Below, piece by piece: positions 35,047-43,818 of a stretch of DNA of 64,000 nt (its first letter is position 1; every line of letters starts with the position of its first letter). The notes below the pieces were generated by a model. The model had not been told where the DNA came from. It worked only from the letters and a program-made list of their open reading frames with translations, and made no database searches. The DNA lies in assembly GCA_036733965.1 (NCBI GenBank), contig DAIMZL010000006.1, forward strand, positions 1 to 64,000, in the 5' to 3' direction. Origin of the DNA: JAEXOD01 sp937930275. Lineage in GTDB: Bacteria; Bacteroidota; Ignavibacteria; Ignavibacteriales; Melioribacteraceae. The translations under genes were made by a program, and so were the position numbers.

Positions 35047-36138
35047 TTAAACTACTTTAGATAAAATTTCGCATATTCTATTAGCAGCGTTTCCGTCCCA
35101 TAAAGGGGGAATTGTACCCTGTTTTACTTTACCGCTAAGAACACTAAATGTTGCTTCTTTTGCTTTTTCTAAATCATCTCCAAATAATTGATTTGTTCCC
35201 AACTCTACGGTAACAGGTCTTTCTGTAGAAGTACGTAAAGTAATGCATTGCACTCCTAAGAACGTGGATTCTTCTTGAATACCGCCGCTATCGGTTAAAA
35301 TTAATTCTGCATTTTTTGTGCATTTCATAAAATCAATATAACCGATCGGATCGGTTAAAATAATATTATCATCAAGTTTACTTTTAATTTCAAAAGTTTC
35401 AAGATTTTTCATTGTACGCGGGTGAATAGGGAAAACCACTTTTTTTAACTTAGCTACTTCATTAAATAATTCAAATAATTTTGTCAGCTGATTTTTATCA
35501 TCAACATTTGAAGGTCTATGCATTGTAACAAGGACATATTTATCATTTTCAATTCCGAGTGTTTTTAAAATGTCGGATTTTTCTGCTTTTGGCAAATAAT
35601 TTACCAAACTATCAATCATCACATTGCCGGTAAAGAAAACTTTACTATTACTAATTCCTTCATTCTTTAAATTTTCTAAGCCGCTTTTTTCCGTTACAAA
35701 CAAAAAATCAGCAATAGAATCAGTTAATAACCTATTAATTTCTTCAGGCATATCTCTATCAAAGCTGCGCAGACCGCTTTCAACATGTGCAGTTTTGATA
35801 TGTAATTTGGCAGCAGTTAAAGTACATGCAATTGTTGAATTTACATCACCTACAACTAATACTAAATCAGGTTTTTCTTGGAACAATATTTTTTCAAATT
35901 CAATCATTATTTTACCGGTTTGTTCGGCATGAGTGCCGCCGCCGATACCTAAATAAAAATGAGGTTTTGGTAACTCAAGATCTTCAAAAAAAACTTTAGA
36001 CATTTTTTCGTCATAGTGCTGTCCGGTATGGCAAATTAAATGAGTTATGGAATCAGAATATTTAGCAAATGCTTTGTGGATTGGTGCAATTTTCATAAAG
36101 TTTGGACGAGCACCAACAACCGATATTATTTTTTTCAT
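35047..36138 (-). CDS. wecB: UDP-N-acetylglucosamine 2-epimerase (non-hydrolysing)
   Basis: Interconverts UDP-GlcNAc and UDP-ManNAc for surface polysaccharide synthesis, in the cytoplasm. The 363-residue length is normal. Family motifs are intact: V-G-A-R-P-N-F-M-K near residues 8-16, H-T-G-Q-H-Y-D near residue 38, V-V-G-D-V-N-S-T near residue 96, H-V-E-S-G-L-R-S near residue 119, H-R-P-S-N-V-D near residue 207 and DSGGIQEES near residue 281. It is a single minus-strand gene with no polysaccharide operon around it, convergent with the beta-helix gene and divergent from the FKBP gene. Confidence 0.95.
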   Translation of the reverse strand: MKKIISVVGARPNFMKIAPIHKAFAKYSDSITHLICHTGQHYDEKMSKVFFEDLELPKPHFYLGIGGGTHAEQTGKIMIEFEKILFQEKPDLVLVVGDVNSTIACTLTAAKLHIKTAHVESGLRSFDRDMPEEINRLLTDSIADFLFVTEKSGLENLKNEGISNSKVFFTGNVMIDSLVNYLPKAEKSDILKTLGIENDKYVLVTMHRPSNVDDKNQLTKLFELFNEVAKLKKVVFPIHPRTMKNLETFEIKSKLDDNIILTDPIGYIDFMKCTKNAELILTDSGGIQEESTFLGVQCITLRTSTERPVTVELGTNQLFGDDLEKAKEATFSVLSGKVKQGTIPPLWDGNAANRICEILSKVV

Positions 36139-36330
36139 TTTTTTCCTTTGAGCTTTTTAATAACTAACAATCCGTAAAATTACCATAATTTACCAGATTT
36201 AATTAGAAAAATAAGAAATATTTTGTTAAATTTACAGTTTAAAAGTCGAATTAATTGTTTTCCTTCCTAAAATACTACCGAACAATAAATTTACGACCAA
36301 AAATTTCAAATCAAAAACGGAGAATAAAAT
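36139..36330. promoter_or_regulatory. Divergent promoter region between wecB and the FKBP gene
   Basis: 192 bp of AT-rich DNA separate two divergent genes, so promoters for both must lie here. No box could be assigned with confidence. Confidence 0.4.
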
Positions 36331-36759
36331 ATGAAAACAGTAGAAAAAGGGGATAAAATTACAATTTCGTATATAGGAAAATTAGATGATGGTGAAATAT
36401 TCGATCAAACTGAAGGTGATGATAATTTTGAATTTACCGTAGGTGCCGAAGAAGTAATTGAAGGATTAGAAAAAGCAGTTTTAGGAATGAAGGTCGGCGA
36501 AAAAAAATCAGTTGCTATAGAAGCCGAAGAAGCTTACGGTGAAAGATATGATGACTTAGTTATCGAATTGCCAAAAGAAAGTGCCCCTGATAACATAGAA
36601 TTGGAATTGGGAAATGTTTATACTTTTCCGTTAGAAGGCGGAGAACAGATAGATATGGAATTAGTAGATATAGATGAAGAATCATATGTTTTTGACGGAA
36701 ATCATCCTTTAGCAGGAGAAACATTACATTTTGAGATTGAACTGTTAAAAATCAACTAA
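36331..36759 (+). CDS. FKBP-type peptidyl-prolyl isomerase, SlyD-like
   Basis: A 142-residue cytoplasmic proline isomerase and chaperone. The FKBP half is split by an insert-in-flap domain: D-K-I-T-I-S-Y-I-G-K-L-D-D-G-E-I-F-D, the active-site strand, V-I-E-G-L-E-K-A-V-L-G-M-K-V-G-E (near residues 43-58), A-Y-G-E-R-Y-D-D (near residue 70), then the flap with N-H-P-L-A-G-E-T-L-H-F. Unlike E. coli SlyD it lacks a His-rich metal-binding tail. The GGAGAA ribosome-binding site is well placed. The 192-bp space to wecB holds both divergent promoters. Confidence 0.93.
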   Translation: MKTVEKGDKITISYIGKLDDGEIFDQTEGDDNFEFTVGAEEVIEGLEKAVLGMKVGEKKSVAIEAEEAYGERYDDLVIELPKESAPDNIELELGNVYTFPLEGGEQIDMELVDIDEESYVFDGNHPLAGETLHFEIELLKIN

Positions 36760-36780
36760 TTTATTAAAATAAATTACGTT

Positions 36781-36805
36781 AAGCCCTTATTTTCAATAGG
36801 GGCTT
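36781..36805 (+). terminator. Intrinsic terminator after FKBP gene
   Basis: An 11-bp stem (aagcccttatt / aataggggctt, one G-T pair) with a 3-base loop runs into a T-rich tract. It separates the FKBP gene from metG. Confidence 0.85.
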
Positions 36806-36878
36806 TTTTATTTTAAAGGTACAAAATTATTAAAATTATTAGTATATTTAAAGTTTAAATATAATTTGGTATTAAAGT

Positions 36879-38897
36879 ATGTCAGAAAAAATTATTGTAA
36901 CTTCGGCGTTACCTTACGCCAATGGAAAAATACATTTAGGACACTTAAGCGGTGCTTATTTACCTGCCGATATTTATGTGAGATTTAAAAGGTTAACTGG
37001 AGCGGATATCCTTTATATTTGTGGATCTGACGAACACGGTGTACCTATTACCATTACTGCAGATAAAGAAGGGAAAAAACCACAAGAGATTATTGATAGA
37101 TATCATAATTTGAATAAAGAAGCATTTGAACAATTCGGTATGAGTTTTGACATCTACTCCAGAACAAGTATTCCGCTACACCATGAAACGGCAAAAACAT
37201 TTTTTTTGAATTTTTATGAACAAGGTTTATTAAATGAAAAAGTATCACTTCAGTTTTATGATGAAAAAGCAAAGATGTTTTTACCTGATAGATATGTAGA
37301 AGGTACTTGTCCAAAATGCGGAAATGAGGAAGCAAGAAGTGACGAATGTGAAAATTGCGGAGCTTCGTATGATCAAAGTGAATTATTAAATCCAAGAAGT
37401 AAAATAAGCGGTGAAAAACCGATTTTAAAAGAAACTTCCCATTGGTATTTTCCTTTAGGCAAATTTCAAGAAAGACTTGAAAACTATGTTGCTAAACAAG
37501 ATAAAGAATATGGTTGGAAAGATAATGTTTTACAACAATGCAAAAGTTGGTTTAATGATGTTCTAAAAGATCGTGCAATTACCCGAGATTTGGATTGGGG
37601 AGTTAAAGTTCCTTTGGAAAGTGCCGAAGGTAAAGTATTGTATGTGTGGTTTGAAGCAGTATTAGGGTATATATCGGCAACAAAAGAATTGGGAATAAGT
37701 AAAGGTAATGCCGATTTATGGAAAGAATATTGGCAGAATAAAGATACAAGATACGTTGCTTTTATAGGGAAAGATAATATCGTTTTTCATACAATTATTT
37801 TTCCGGCTTTATTAATGGCTTGGAACGATAGCGGAAAGGAACAATTTATTTTACCGGAAAATGTTCCTGCAAACGAATTTTTAAATTTTGAAGGGAAAAA
37901 GTTTTCCAAATCTCGTAACTGGGGTATTGACGTAATAGACTTCTTAAATTTATTTCCTGCAGATTCATTGAGATATACGTTAGCAGCAAACTTACCTGAA
38001 AATAAAGATACCGATTTTTATTGGAAAGAATTTCAAATGAGAAATAATAGCGAGTTGGCAGATATATTCGGAAATTTTGTTAATAGGACTTTGACTTTTA
38101 CGAACAAACATTTTGAAGGAAAAGTACCAAAATTAGGAATTTTAAACGAATCGGATAAGGAAATAATTGCTTTATTAGAAAACTATCCTAAAAAAGTTGC
38201 AGATTTATTTGAAAAATATAAAATTAAAGATGCAGTATTTGAAGTAATGAATTTAGCCCGAGCAGCCAACAAATACTTTAATGACGAACAACCTTGGGTT
38301 TCGATTAAATCGGATAAAGAACGATGCGGAACAACTTTAAATATTTGTATAAATATTATTAATACACTTGCAGAAATGTTTTATCCTATAATACCGTTTA
38401 CTTCCGAAAAATTGTTTAAAATTTTAAATACTAAACCCGGAAATTGGTTTGAAAGCGGGAAATTAAATATTATAGAAGGTCATTTATTTAATGCACCGGA
38501 AATATTGTTTACGAAAATTGAGGATGAAAAAATTGAAGCTCAAAAAGTAGTTGAAGAAGTAGTATCTGAACCGAAAATAACATACGACGAGTTTAGTAAA
38601 ATTGATTTACGGGTTGCAGAAATTTTACATGCAGAGAATGTAAAAAAAAGTGAAAAACTTTTAAAGTTGAATGTCAAAATTGGTGAGACAAAACGACAGA
38701 TAGTTGCAGGTATTGCAAAAAGCTATAAGCCTGAAGAACTTATCGGTAAAAAAGTCGTAATAGTTTTTAACCTTCAACCCGCAAAATTATTCGGAATCGA
38801 TTCTGAAGGCATGATTTTAGCAGTTGAAGACGAAGACGGTAAATTGAATGTAATTGAAGTAAACGAAAAAGTAAAAAGCGGAACTAAAGTTAAATAA
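36879..38897 (+). CDS. metG: Methionyl-tRNA synthetase with C-terminal tRNA-binding domain
   Basis: Charges tRNA-Met. The 672-residue protein has the class I signature H-L-G-H at residues 19-22 and K-F-S-K-S near residue 342. A four-Cys zinc knuckle (C144-x2-C147 and C157-x2-C160) identifies the zinc-containing form. Residues about 565-672 form an Arc1p/EMAP-II-like tRNA-binding OB domain (I-D-L-R-V-A-E-I-L, Q-I-V-A-G-I-A-K, G-M-I-L-A-V). The anticodon-binding domain keeps F-V-N-R near residue 405. It has its own promoter region after a terminator. Confidence 0.97.
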   Translation: MSEKIIVTSALPYANGKIHLGHLSGAYLPADIYVRFKRLTGADILYICGSDEHGVPITITADKEGKKPQEIIDRYHNLNKEAFEQFGMSFDIYSRTSIPLHHETAKTFFLNFYEQGLLNEKVSLQFYDEKAKMFLPDRYVEGTCPKCGNEEARSDECENCGASYDQSELLNPRSKISGEKPILKETSHWYFPLGKFQERLENYVAKQDKEYGWKDNVLQQCKSWFNDVLKDRAITRDLDWGVKVPLESAEGKVLYVWFEAVLGYISATKELGISKGNADLWKEYWQNKDTRYVAFIGKDNIVFHTIIFPALLMAWNDSGKEQFILPENVPANEFLNFEGKKFSKSRNWGIDVIDFLNLFPADSLRYTLAANLPENKDTDFYWKEFQMRNNSELADIFGNFVNRTLTFTNKHFEGKVPKLGILNESDKEIIALLENYPKKVADLFEKYKIKDAVFEVMNLARAANKYFNDEQPWVSIKSDKERCGTTLNICINIINTLAEMFYPIIPFTSEKLFKILNTKPGNWFESGKLNIIEGHLFNAPEILFTKIEDEKIEAQKVVEEVVSEPKITYDEFSKIDLRVAEILHAENVKKSEKLLKLNVKIGETKRQIVAGIAKSYKPEELIGKKVVIVFNLQPAKLFGIDSEGMILAVEDEDGKLNVIEVNEKVKSGTKVK

Positions 38898-38974
38898 AAG
38901 GAACTTTTTAACTATAATTATTTAAAACAATTGAAATTGTTTGCAATAAAATTTATTAATTCGGAGGTTAATAT

Positions 38975-40960
38975 ATGAAATATTTCTCATTTCTGATTTC
39001 ACTGTTTCTATTGACAATATTATTTATATCTTGTGGTACGGAACAAAGCAAATTAGTTGTAGCAAATATTGCAGGTGAAGATGTAACTTTAAGTGATTTT
39101 GAGAAAGCTTATAAGAAAAATTCCGGTGAGACTACTTCAAACGTACCGGATTCCAATTCAATATTGAAATTTTGGAATTTATATAAAAATTTCAGATTAA
39201 AATTGGTAGATGCAAAGGCAAAAGGATATGATACAAATGTTGATTTAAAGAACGAGCTTTCGGAATACAAAAGAAAAGTTGGTGTATCATACTTATTAGA
39301 AAAGCAATTGCTTGAACCGGGAATGAAAGAAATATATGAAAAACGCAAAGTTGAATACCGAGTTAGTCATATAATGATCCGTATTGATACACTATCTAAA
39401 GAAGCTGCAAAAGCACGCGCATTAGAAGTGATAAATAAGTATAAAGCCGGAGCAAAATTTGAAGATTTAGCTTTAGAATATAGTGACGATACTTATTCAA
39501 AAAAATCAGGCGGCGATTTATATTATATAACTTGGGGTCAAACATTACCTGAATTTGACGATGCAGTTTATAAAACTGAAGTTAATAGTATATATCCTGA
39601 ACCTGTTGAAACAAGATTTGGTTATCATGTAATAAAAGTTACCGATAAACAGCCAAGGAAATATCAAGTAAGAGTAAAACACATTTTGTTGGATTTTGTC
39701 GATTCTTTGGGTAATATTGATTCGGTTTTAGCAAAAAAACAAATTGAAGATATTAGAAATCAGATTGTAACTAACAAAATTTCTTTTGAAGATGCTGCTA
39801 TGAAGTATAGTGATGATAGAGGCAGTGCTTCCAAAGGAGGCGATTTAGGATTTTTTGAAAGAAGAAGCATGATTTTACCTTTTGATGAAACTTGCTTTAA
39901 TATGAAACCAAACGAGATTTCTGCAGTAATAGAAACAAAATTTGGATATCATATTATAAAATTTGTTGAAGAAAAACCATACCCTTCTTTTGAAGAAGAA
40001 AAAACAAATTTAAAAACTATGTATAAACGTTCGCTTTATGATGCAAAATATAATCAATTAATTAGCGAATTAAAGACAAAATACAATTATGTTAAAAACG
40101 ATGAGGGAATTAAATTTGTTCTTTCAAAATTGGATAGCAACAAGATTAATAACGAATATTATGAAAGCAATTTAAGAAAAGAAGTTGAAAAAACAACATT
40201 ATTTACCGTTAATAATGTTTCTTGTGGATTGGATAGCGTAATAGGATTTGTGATTAATGATCCGAAATTTCAAAATAAATTAATTGATGAGAAAATTCTT
40301 AATGATGCAGTTGACGAAACAGCAAAAAATGCACTATTAGAATTGAAAGCTTTAACCTTGGAAGACACGGATCCGGATTTTGCACAGTTAATGAAAGATT
40401 ATAAACAAGGCATTTATATTTTCAAAATTCAAGAAGAAGAAATTTGGAATAATATAAAATTAGATAGTGCAAAATTAGTTGAGTTTTACAACAAAACAAA
40501 AGAAAACTACAAATGGAAAGAGGGTGTTGATTTTAGCGAGATTTTTGCTAAAAAAGATAGCTTGATTAATGTATATTATGATAAAATTATTCAAGGAGCT
40601 TCCTTCGATTCGTTAGCAAAATTATATACCGAACGCCCTGGGTTTAAATTAAAATCCGGAGCTTACGGAATGGTTGATATAGAAAATAATGAAATTGCAA
40701 AAAAAGCTTATACATTTAATGTTGGCGAAATTACTAAACCGGTTCAAGTTAACGGTGGTTTTTCAATATTTAAGGTAAATAAAAAACGTCTTGCGGGCTT
40801 AAAGACATTTGAAGAAGCAAAAGCAGAAGTAGCAAGTTTGTTTCAAGAAAGTGAAAGCAAACGCCTTGAAAGTGAATACGTTCAAAAATTAAATTTAAAA
40901 TATCCTGTTACTAACTTTAAGGAAGATGTTTTACTTAAAGCATTTAAAACGGATAAGTAA
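38975..40960 (+). CDS. Lipoprotein with two parvulin-type PPIase domains
   Basis: A 661-residue periplasmic lipoprotein chaperone. The signal ends I-L-F-I-S-C near residue 20. Two parvulin (PpiC) domains follow: residues about 125-228 (V-S-H-I-M-I-R, Y-S-D-D-T, G-G-D-L-Y, F-G-Y-H-V-I-K-V) and about 232-335 (V-K-H-I-L-L-D, Y-S-D-D-R-G, G-G-D-L-G-F-F, F-G-Y-H-I-I-K-F). A third, weaker parvulin-like part near residues 500-610 has G-A-S-F-D-S-L-A and G-G-F-S-I-F-K-V. The GGAGG site before the ATG is strong. It is the first of three linked chaperone genes, which together probably fold outer-membrane or T9SS cargo proteins; that role is inference. Confidence 0.88.
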   Translation: MKYFSFLISLFLLTILFISCGTEQSKLVVANIAGEDVTLSDFEKAYKKNSGETTSNVPDSNSILKFWNLYKNFRLKLVDAKAKGYDTNVDLKNELSEYKRKVGVSYLLEKQLLEPGMKEIYEKRKVEYRVSHIMIRIDTLSKEAAKARALEVINKYKAGAKFEDLALEYSDDTYSKKSGGDLYYITWGQTLPEFDDAVYKTEVNSIYPEPVETRFGYHVIKVTDKQPRKYQVRVKHILLDFVDSLGNIDSVLAKKQIEDIRNQIVTNKISFEDAAMKYSDDRGSASKGGDLGFFERRSMILPFDETCFNMKPNEISAVIETKFGYHIIKFVEEKPYPSFEEEKTNLKTMYKRSLYDAKYNQLISELKTKYNYVKNDEGIKFVLSKLDSNKINNEYYESNLRKEVEKTTLFTVNNVSCGLDSVIGFVINDPKFQNKLIDEKILNDAVDETAKNALLELKALTLEDTDPDFAQLMKDYKQGIYIFKIQEEEIWNNIKLDSAKLVEFYNKTKENYKWKEGVDFSEIFAKKDSLINVYYDKIIQGASFDSLAKLYTERPGFKLKSGAYGMVDIENNEIAKKAYTFNVGEITKPVQVNGGFSIFKVNKKRLAGLKTFEEAKAEVASLFQESESKRLESEYVQKLNLKYPVTNFKEDVLLKAFKTDK

Positions 40961-41744
40961 CATTGTTTTAATTTTATTTCTCTTTGTTTTTGGTTGTACC
41001 GAAAAAAAAAGTGATAATAAAGTTGTAGCAAAAGTAAATGATTCCGAATTGACCGAGGAAGAGTTAAATCTCTTTCTCGGCAATAAAAAACATAATAATA
41101 AATTGCGTGAAGAATTTATCAAAAATTGGATAGAATCGGAAATATTGTTTCTTGAAGCTAAAGAACAAGGTATAACAAATTCGGAAACTTATAAAGCCTA
41201 CCTTAAGACATCTCAAAAAGAACTTGCGGTCGGGTTATTAACAAAAAAGTTCTTTGACGATTATTCGCAAAATACACAAGAATCAGAACTATTACGTTAC
41301 TATAATAAAAACAAAAACGAGTTTAAACTAAGTTGCGATAATTATTTAATAAGCTTACTTAAATTTGATAGTTTTTATGAAGCTGAAAGTTTTAGGCTTA
41401 AAGTTGACGAAACTAACTGGAATAGCTTAGCAAAAGAAATTGTTAGGCAAAAAAAAGCTAAACAAATTTTTGATAATGAATTGGTGACGGAGTATAATAT
41501 TTTTCCTACAATAATAAAAAATTATTTAGACGGAATGAATAATAACGAAATAAGCATTGTTATTAATATCTCAAATAACCAAGCTTACATCGCTAAATTT
41601 ATAAAAAAATATTATATGAATGATGTACCGGAATTTAAGAGTATAAAAAAAATAGTTGAAACAAGGTATTTAGGTCAAAAAAAAGAACTTGCATATAAGT
41701 CATATATAAGTGATTTATATTCTAAATATGAAATAAAAAAATAG
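40926..41744 (+). CDS. SurA-N-like lipoprotein, divergent PPIase family
   Basis: A 272-residue predicted lipoprotein; the signal ends F-L-F-V-F-G-C near residue 24. The next segment V-V-A-K-V-N-D-S-E-L-T-E-E-E-L, with N-W-I-E-S-E-I-L-F-L-E-A, matches the N-terminal chaperone part of SurA/PrsA proteins. The C-terminal half has the general shape of a parvulin domain but I do not see its G-G-D-L-G or H-I-L motifs, so isomerase activity is doubtful. The start overlaps the preceding gene by 35 bases and the stop is 7 bases before the SurA gene, giving a translationally coupled trio. Confidence 0.75.
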   Translation: MFYLKHLKRISNIVLILFLFVFGCTEKKSDNKVVAKVNDSELTEEELNLFLGNKKHNNKLREEFIKNWIESEILFLEAKEQGITNSETYKAYLKTSQKELAVGLLTKKFFDDYSQNTQESELLRYYNKNKNEFKLSCDNYLISLLKFDSFYEAESFRLKVDETNWNSLAKEIVRQKKAKQIFDNELVTEYNIFPTIIKNYLDGMNNNEISIVINISNNQAYIAKFIKKYYMNDVPEFKSIKKIVETRYLGQKKELAYKSYISDLYSKYEIKK

Positions 41745-41751
41745 GTTATAA

Positions 41752-43026
41752 ATGAAAACATTAAAATTATTAGTACTAATATTATTAGTAAACACAATAA
41801 TTAACGCACAAGAAACATTGGATAAAATTGCTGCTGTTGTTGATAACGAGATTATTTTGTTATCTGAGTTAAATTTGCAAGTAAATTATCTGGCAGCTCA
41901 ACGTAATGTAAATCCTAAAGATCCGGCTATTCAGAAACAAGTTTTAAATGCAATGATAAATGAAAAATTATTGTATGCCCAATCTGAATTGGATTCTGTT
42001 ACGGTTTCTGAAGACGAAATTGAACAACAGCTTGACGGTCAAATTAATTATTTTATAAATCAATACGGTAGTAGAGAACGATTTGAACAAGCTTATGGTA
42101 TGAACATTGATAGAATTAGACGTGAATTACGTGACGATGTTAAAAAGAATGTGATGAGTCAAAAAGTTAAACAGAAAAAATTTGGAACAATTACTGTTTC
42201 AAGAAGAGAAGTTGAACAATTTTATGATGAATATAAAGACTCGTTAGGTGTTATTCCGGAAAAATTTACTCTCGCTCATATTTTTATTAATCCTCAAAAA
42301 GGCGAAAGAGTAAAAAAAGCTGCTTTTGAATTTGCAAAAAAGATATTGGACTCTTTAAAAAATGGAGCTAATTTTGGTGAATTAGCAAAAAAATATAGTG
42401 ATGACCCCGGAAGTGCAGCACAAGGCGGTGATTTGGGGTATGTAAAACGAGGCGTATTTTACCCTGAATTTGAAGCAGCAGCTTTTTCTTTAAAACCCGG
42501 CGAATTATCAAATGTTGTAGAATCACCGGTCGGTTACCACATTATACAATTAATTGAAAGACGCGGTGAAGGTATTAATACTCGTCATATCTTAATTAAA
42601 GTTAAAAGTGATGATGAGAGTGATTTACAAGCTATTGAGTTTTTAAGTGATATTAGGGATAGCATTACAAGAAATGTAAATACGTTTGGTTACTTTGCCC
42701 TTAAATATAGTGATGATAAAGAGACTTCACGCTTTAACGGCGAATTAGGAAGTTTTGAACTCGGTCAATTAGATGAAAGTCTAAAAGATATTGTATTCAA
42801 AATGAAAGAAGGGGATATCAGTTATCCTAAGAGATTAGACTTGGATAAAAAAACTTACGGATTTCATATTGTAAAATTAGTAAAAAGAACAAAAGAACAT
42901 AAACCCACATTAGATACTGATTTTGATGAATTAAAAAAGCTTGCCGAATATAGCAAAAAAGAGAAATTATATAATGCCTGGTTAGAAGAATTAAGACAAA
43001 CGATTTTTTGGGAAATTAAAATTTAA
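41752..43026 (+). CDS. surA: Periplasmic chaperone SurA-like with two parvulin domains
   Basis: A 424-residue periplasmic protein with a signal peptide ending N-A-Q near residue 20. The SurA N-domain follows (D-K-I-A-A-V-V-D-N-E-I-I-L-L-S-E-L, residues about 23-39; Q-V-L-N-A-M-I-N-E-K-L-L). The first parvulin domain, residues about 180-270, is complete (L-A-H-I-F-I-N, Y-S-D-D-P-G, G-G-D-L-G-Y, G-Y-H-I-I-Q-L). The second, residues about 275-385, has R-H-I-L-I-K and Y-S-D-D-K but E-L-G-S-F in place of G-D-L-G. In E. coli SurA escorts outer-membrane proteins. Together with the two upstream genes it forms an envelope-folding unit. Confidence 0.88.
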   Translation: MKTLKLLVLILLVNTIINAQETLDKIAAVVDNEIILLSELNLQVNYLAAQRNVNPKDPAIQKQVLNAMINEKLLYAQSELDSVTVSEDEIEQQLDGQINYFINQYGSRERFEQAYGMNIDRIRRELRDDVKKNVMSQKVKQKKFGTITVSRREVEQFYDEYKDSLGVIPEKFTLAHIFINPQKGERVKKAAFEFAKKILDSLKNGANFGELAKKYSDDPGSAAQGGDLGYVKRGVFYPEFEAAAFSLKPGELSNVVESPVGYHIIQLIERRGEGINTRHILIKVKSDDESDLQAIEFLSDIRDSITRNVNTFGYFALKYSDDKETSRFNGELGSFELGQLDESLKDIVFKMKEGDISYPKRLDLDKKTYGFHIVKLVKRTKEHKPTLDTDFDELKKLAEYSKKEKLYNAWLEELRQTIFWEIKI

Positions 43027-43035
43027 GGATTTGTT

Positions 43036-43767
43036 TTGAGTAATATTGAAAAGAATAGAGATATTGAACTAACGGAAAAATTTAAAGAATCGATTGTTAG
43101 TATAAAAACTGAATTAAGAAAAGTTATAATAGGGCAAGACGAAATTATTGAAGACTTGCTTGTTAGTCTTTTTGCTAAAGGACATTCTTTATTAGTAGGT
43201 GTTCCCGGTTTAGCCAAAACTTTAATAATAAAAACATTAGCTGATGTTGTTGATTTATCTTTTAATAGAATTCAGTTTACACCCGATTTAATGCCGAGTG
43301 ATATAACCGGAACCGAAATAATTGAAGAAGATAAACTTTCGGGTAAACGTTCATTTAGATATGTTAAAGGACCAATTTTTTCTAATATTATCTTAGCAGA
43401 CGAAATAAATCGTACACCGCCAAAAACTCAATCTGCATTATTGGAAGCAATGCAAGAAAACAAAGTTACGGCTGTAGGAAATATCTACAATTTACCAAAT
43501 CCGTTTTTTGTNNNNNNNNNNNNNNNNNNNNNNNNNNNNNNNNNNNNNNNNNNNNNNNNNNNNNNNNNNNNNNNNNNNNNNNNNNNNNNNNNNNNNNNNN
43601 NNNNNNNNNNNTACTCAATTATGAGCGGAAGATTTACTCCGGTTATTGAAGATGTCAAAAAGTTTTTAATTCCTGTTTTAAGACATAGAATAATCCCAAG
43701 TTTTAATGCTGAAGCTGAGGGTATTAACTCAATAGAAATTATTAAAATGATAGAAAGAATGGTTTAA
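43036..43767 (+). CDS. MoxR-family AAA+ ATPase, interrupted by an assembly gap
   Basis: The likely start is TTG at 43036, chosen because AAGGA lies 7 bases upstream and the product begins like MoxR proteins. The N-terminal part has the Walker A region G-V-P-G-L-A-K-T (near residue 55) and Walker B I-L-A-D-E-I-N-R (near residue 117), then A-L-L-E-A-M-Q-E-N. After the gap, S-G-R-F-T-P, V-L-R-H-R-I-I and the Glu-rich end match the MoxR C-terminus. MoxR proteins are about 320 residues, so some 110 residues (roughly 330 bp) are hidden by the 100 N. MoxR ATPases help mature surface or redox complexes. The usual DUF58 and VWA partners are absent; a terminator follows at once. Confidence 0.85.
   Translation: MSNIEKNRDIELTEKFKESIVSIKTELRKVIIGQDEIIEDLLVSLFAKGHSLLVGVPGLAKTLIIKTLADVVDLSFNRIQFTPDLMPSDITGTEIIEEDKLSGKRSFRYVKGPIFSNIILADEINRTPPKTQSALLEAMQENKVTAVGNIYNLPNPFFXXXXXXXXXXXXXXXXXXXXXXXXXXXXXXXXXXYSIMSGRFTPVIEDVKKFLIPVLRHRIIPSFNAEAEGINSIEIIKMIERMV
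43512..43611. other. Assembly gap of 100 N inside the MoxR gene
   Basis: A placeholder-length gap. Both sides encode parts of one MoxR protein in the expected order, so the scaffold join is probably right although the true gap is likely longer than 100 bp. Confidence 0.99.
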
Positions 43768-43774
43768 AACAGAA

Positions 43775-43797
43775 AGAACCGTCTGGGAAACGGTTCT
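43775..43797. terminator. Terminator between convergent moxR and susD-like genes
   Basis: An 8-bp perfect stem AGAACCGT / ACGGTTCT with a 7-base loop, followed by T on the plus strand and by a TTCTGTTTT tract on the minus strand. It lies between convergent genes and probably serves both. Confidence 0.8.
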
Positions 43798-43818
43798 TTT
43801 TGTTAGGTAGTTTTATTA

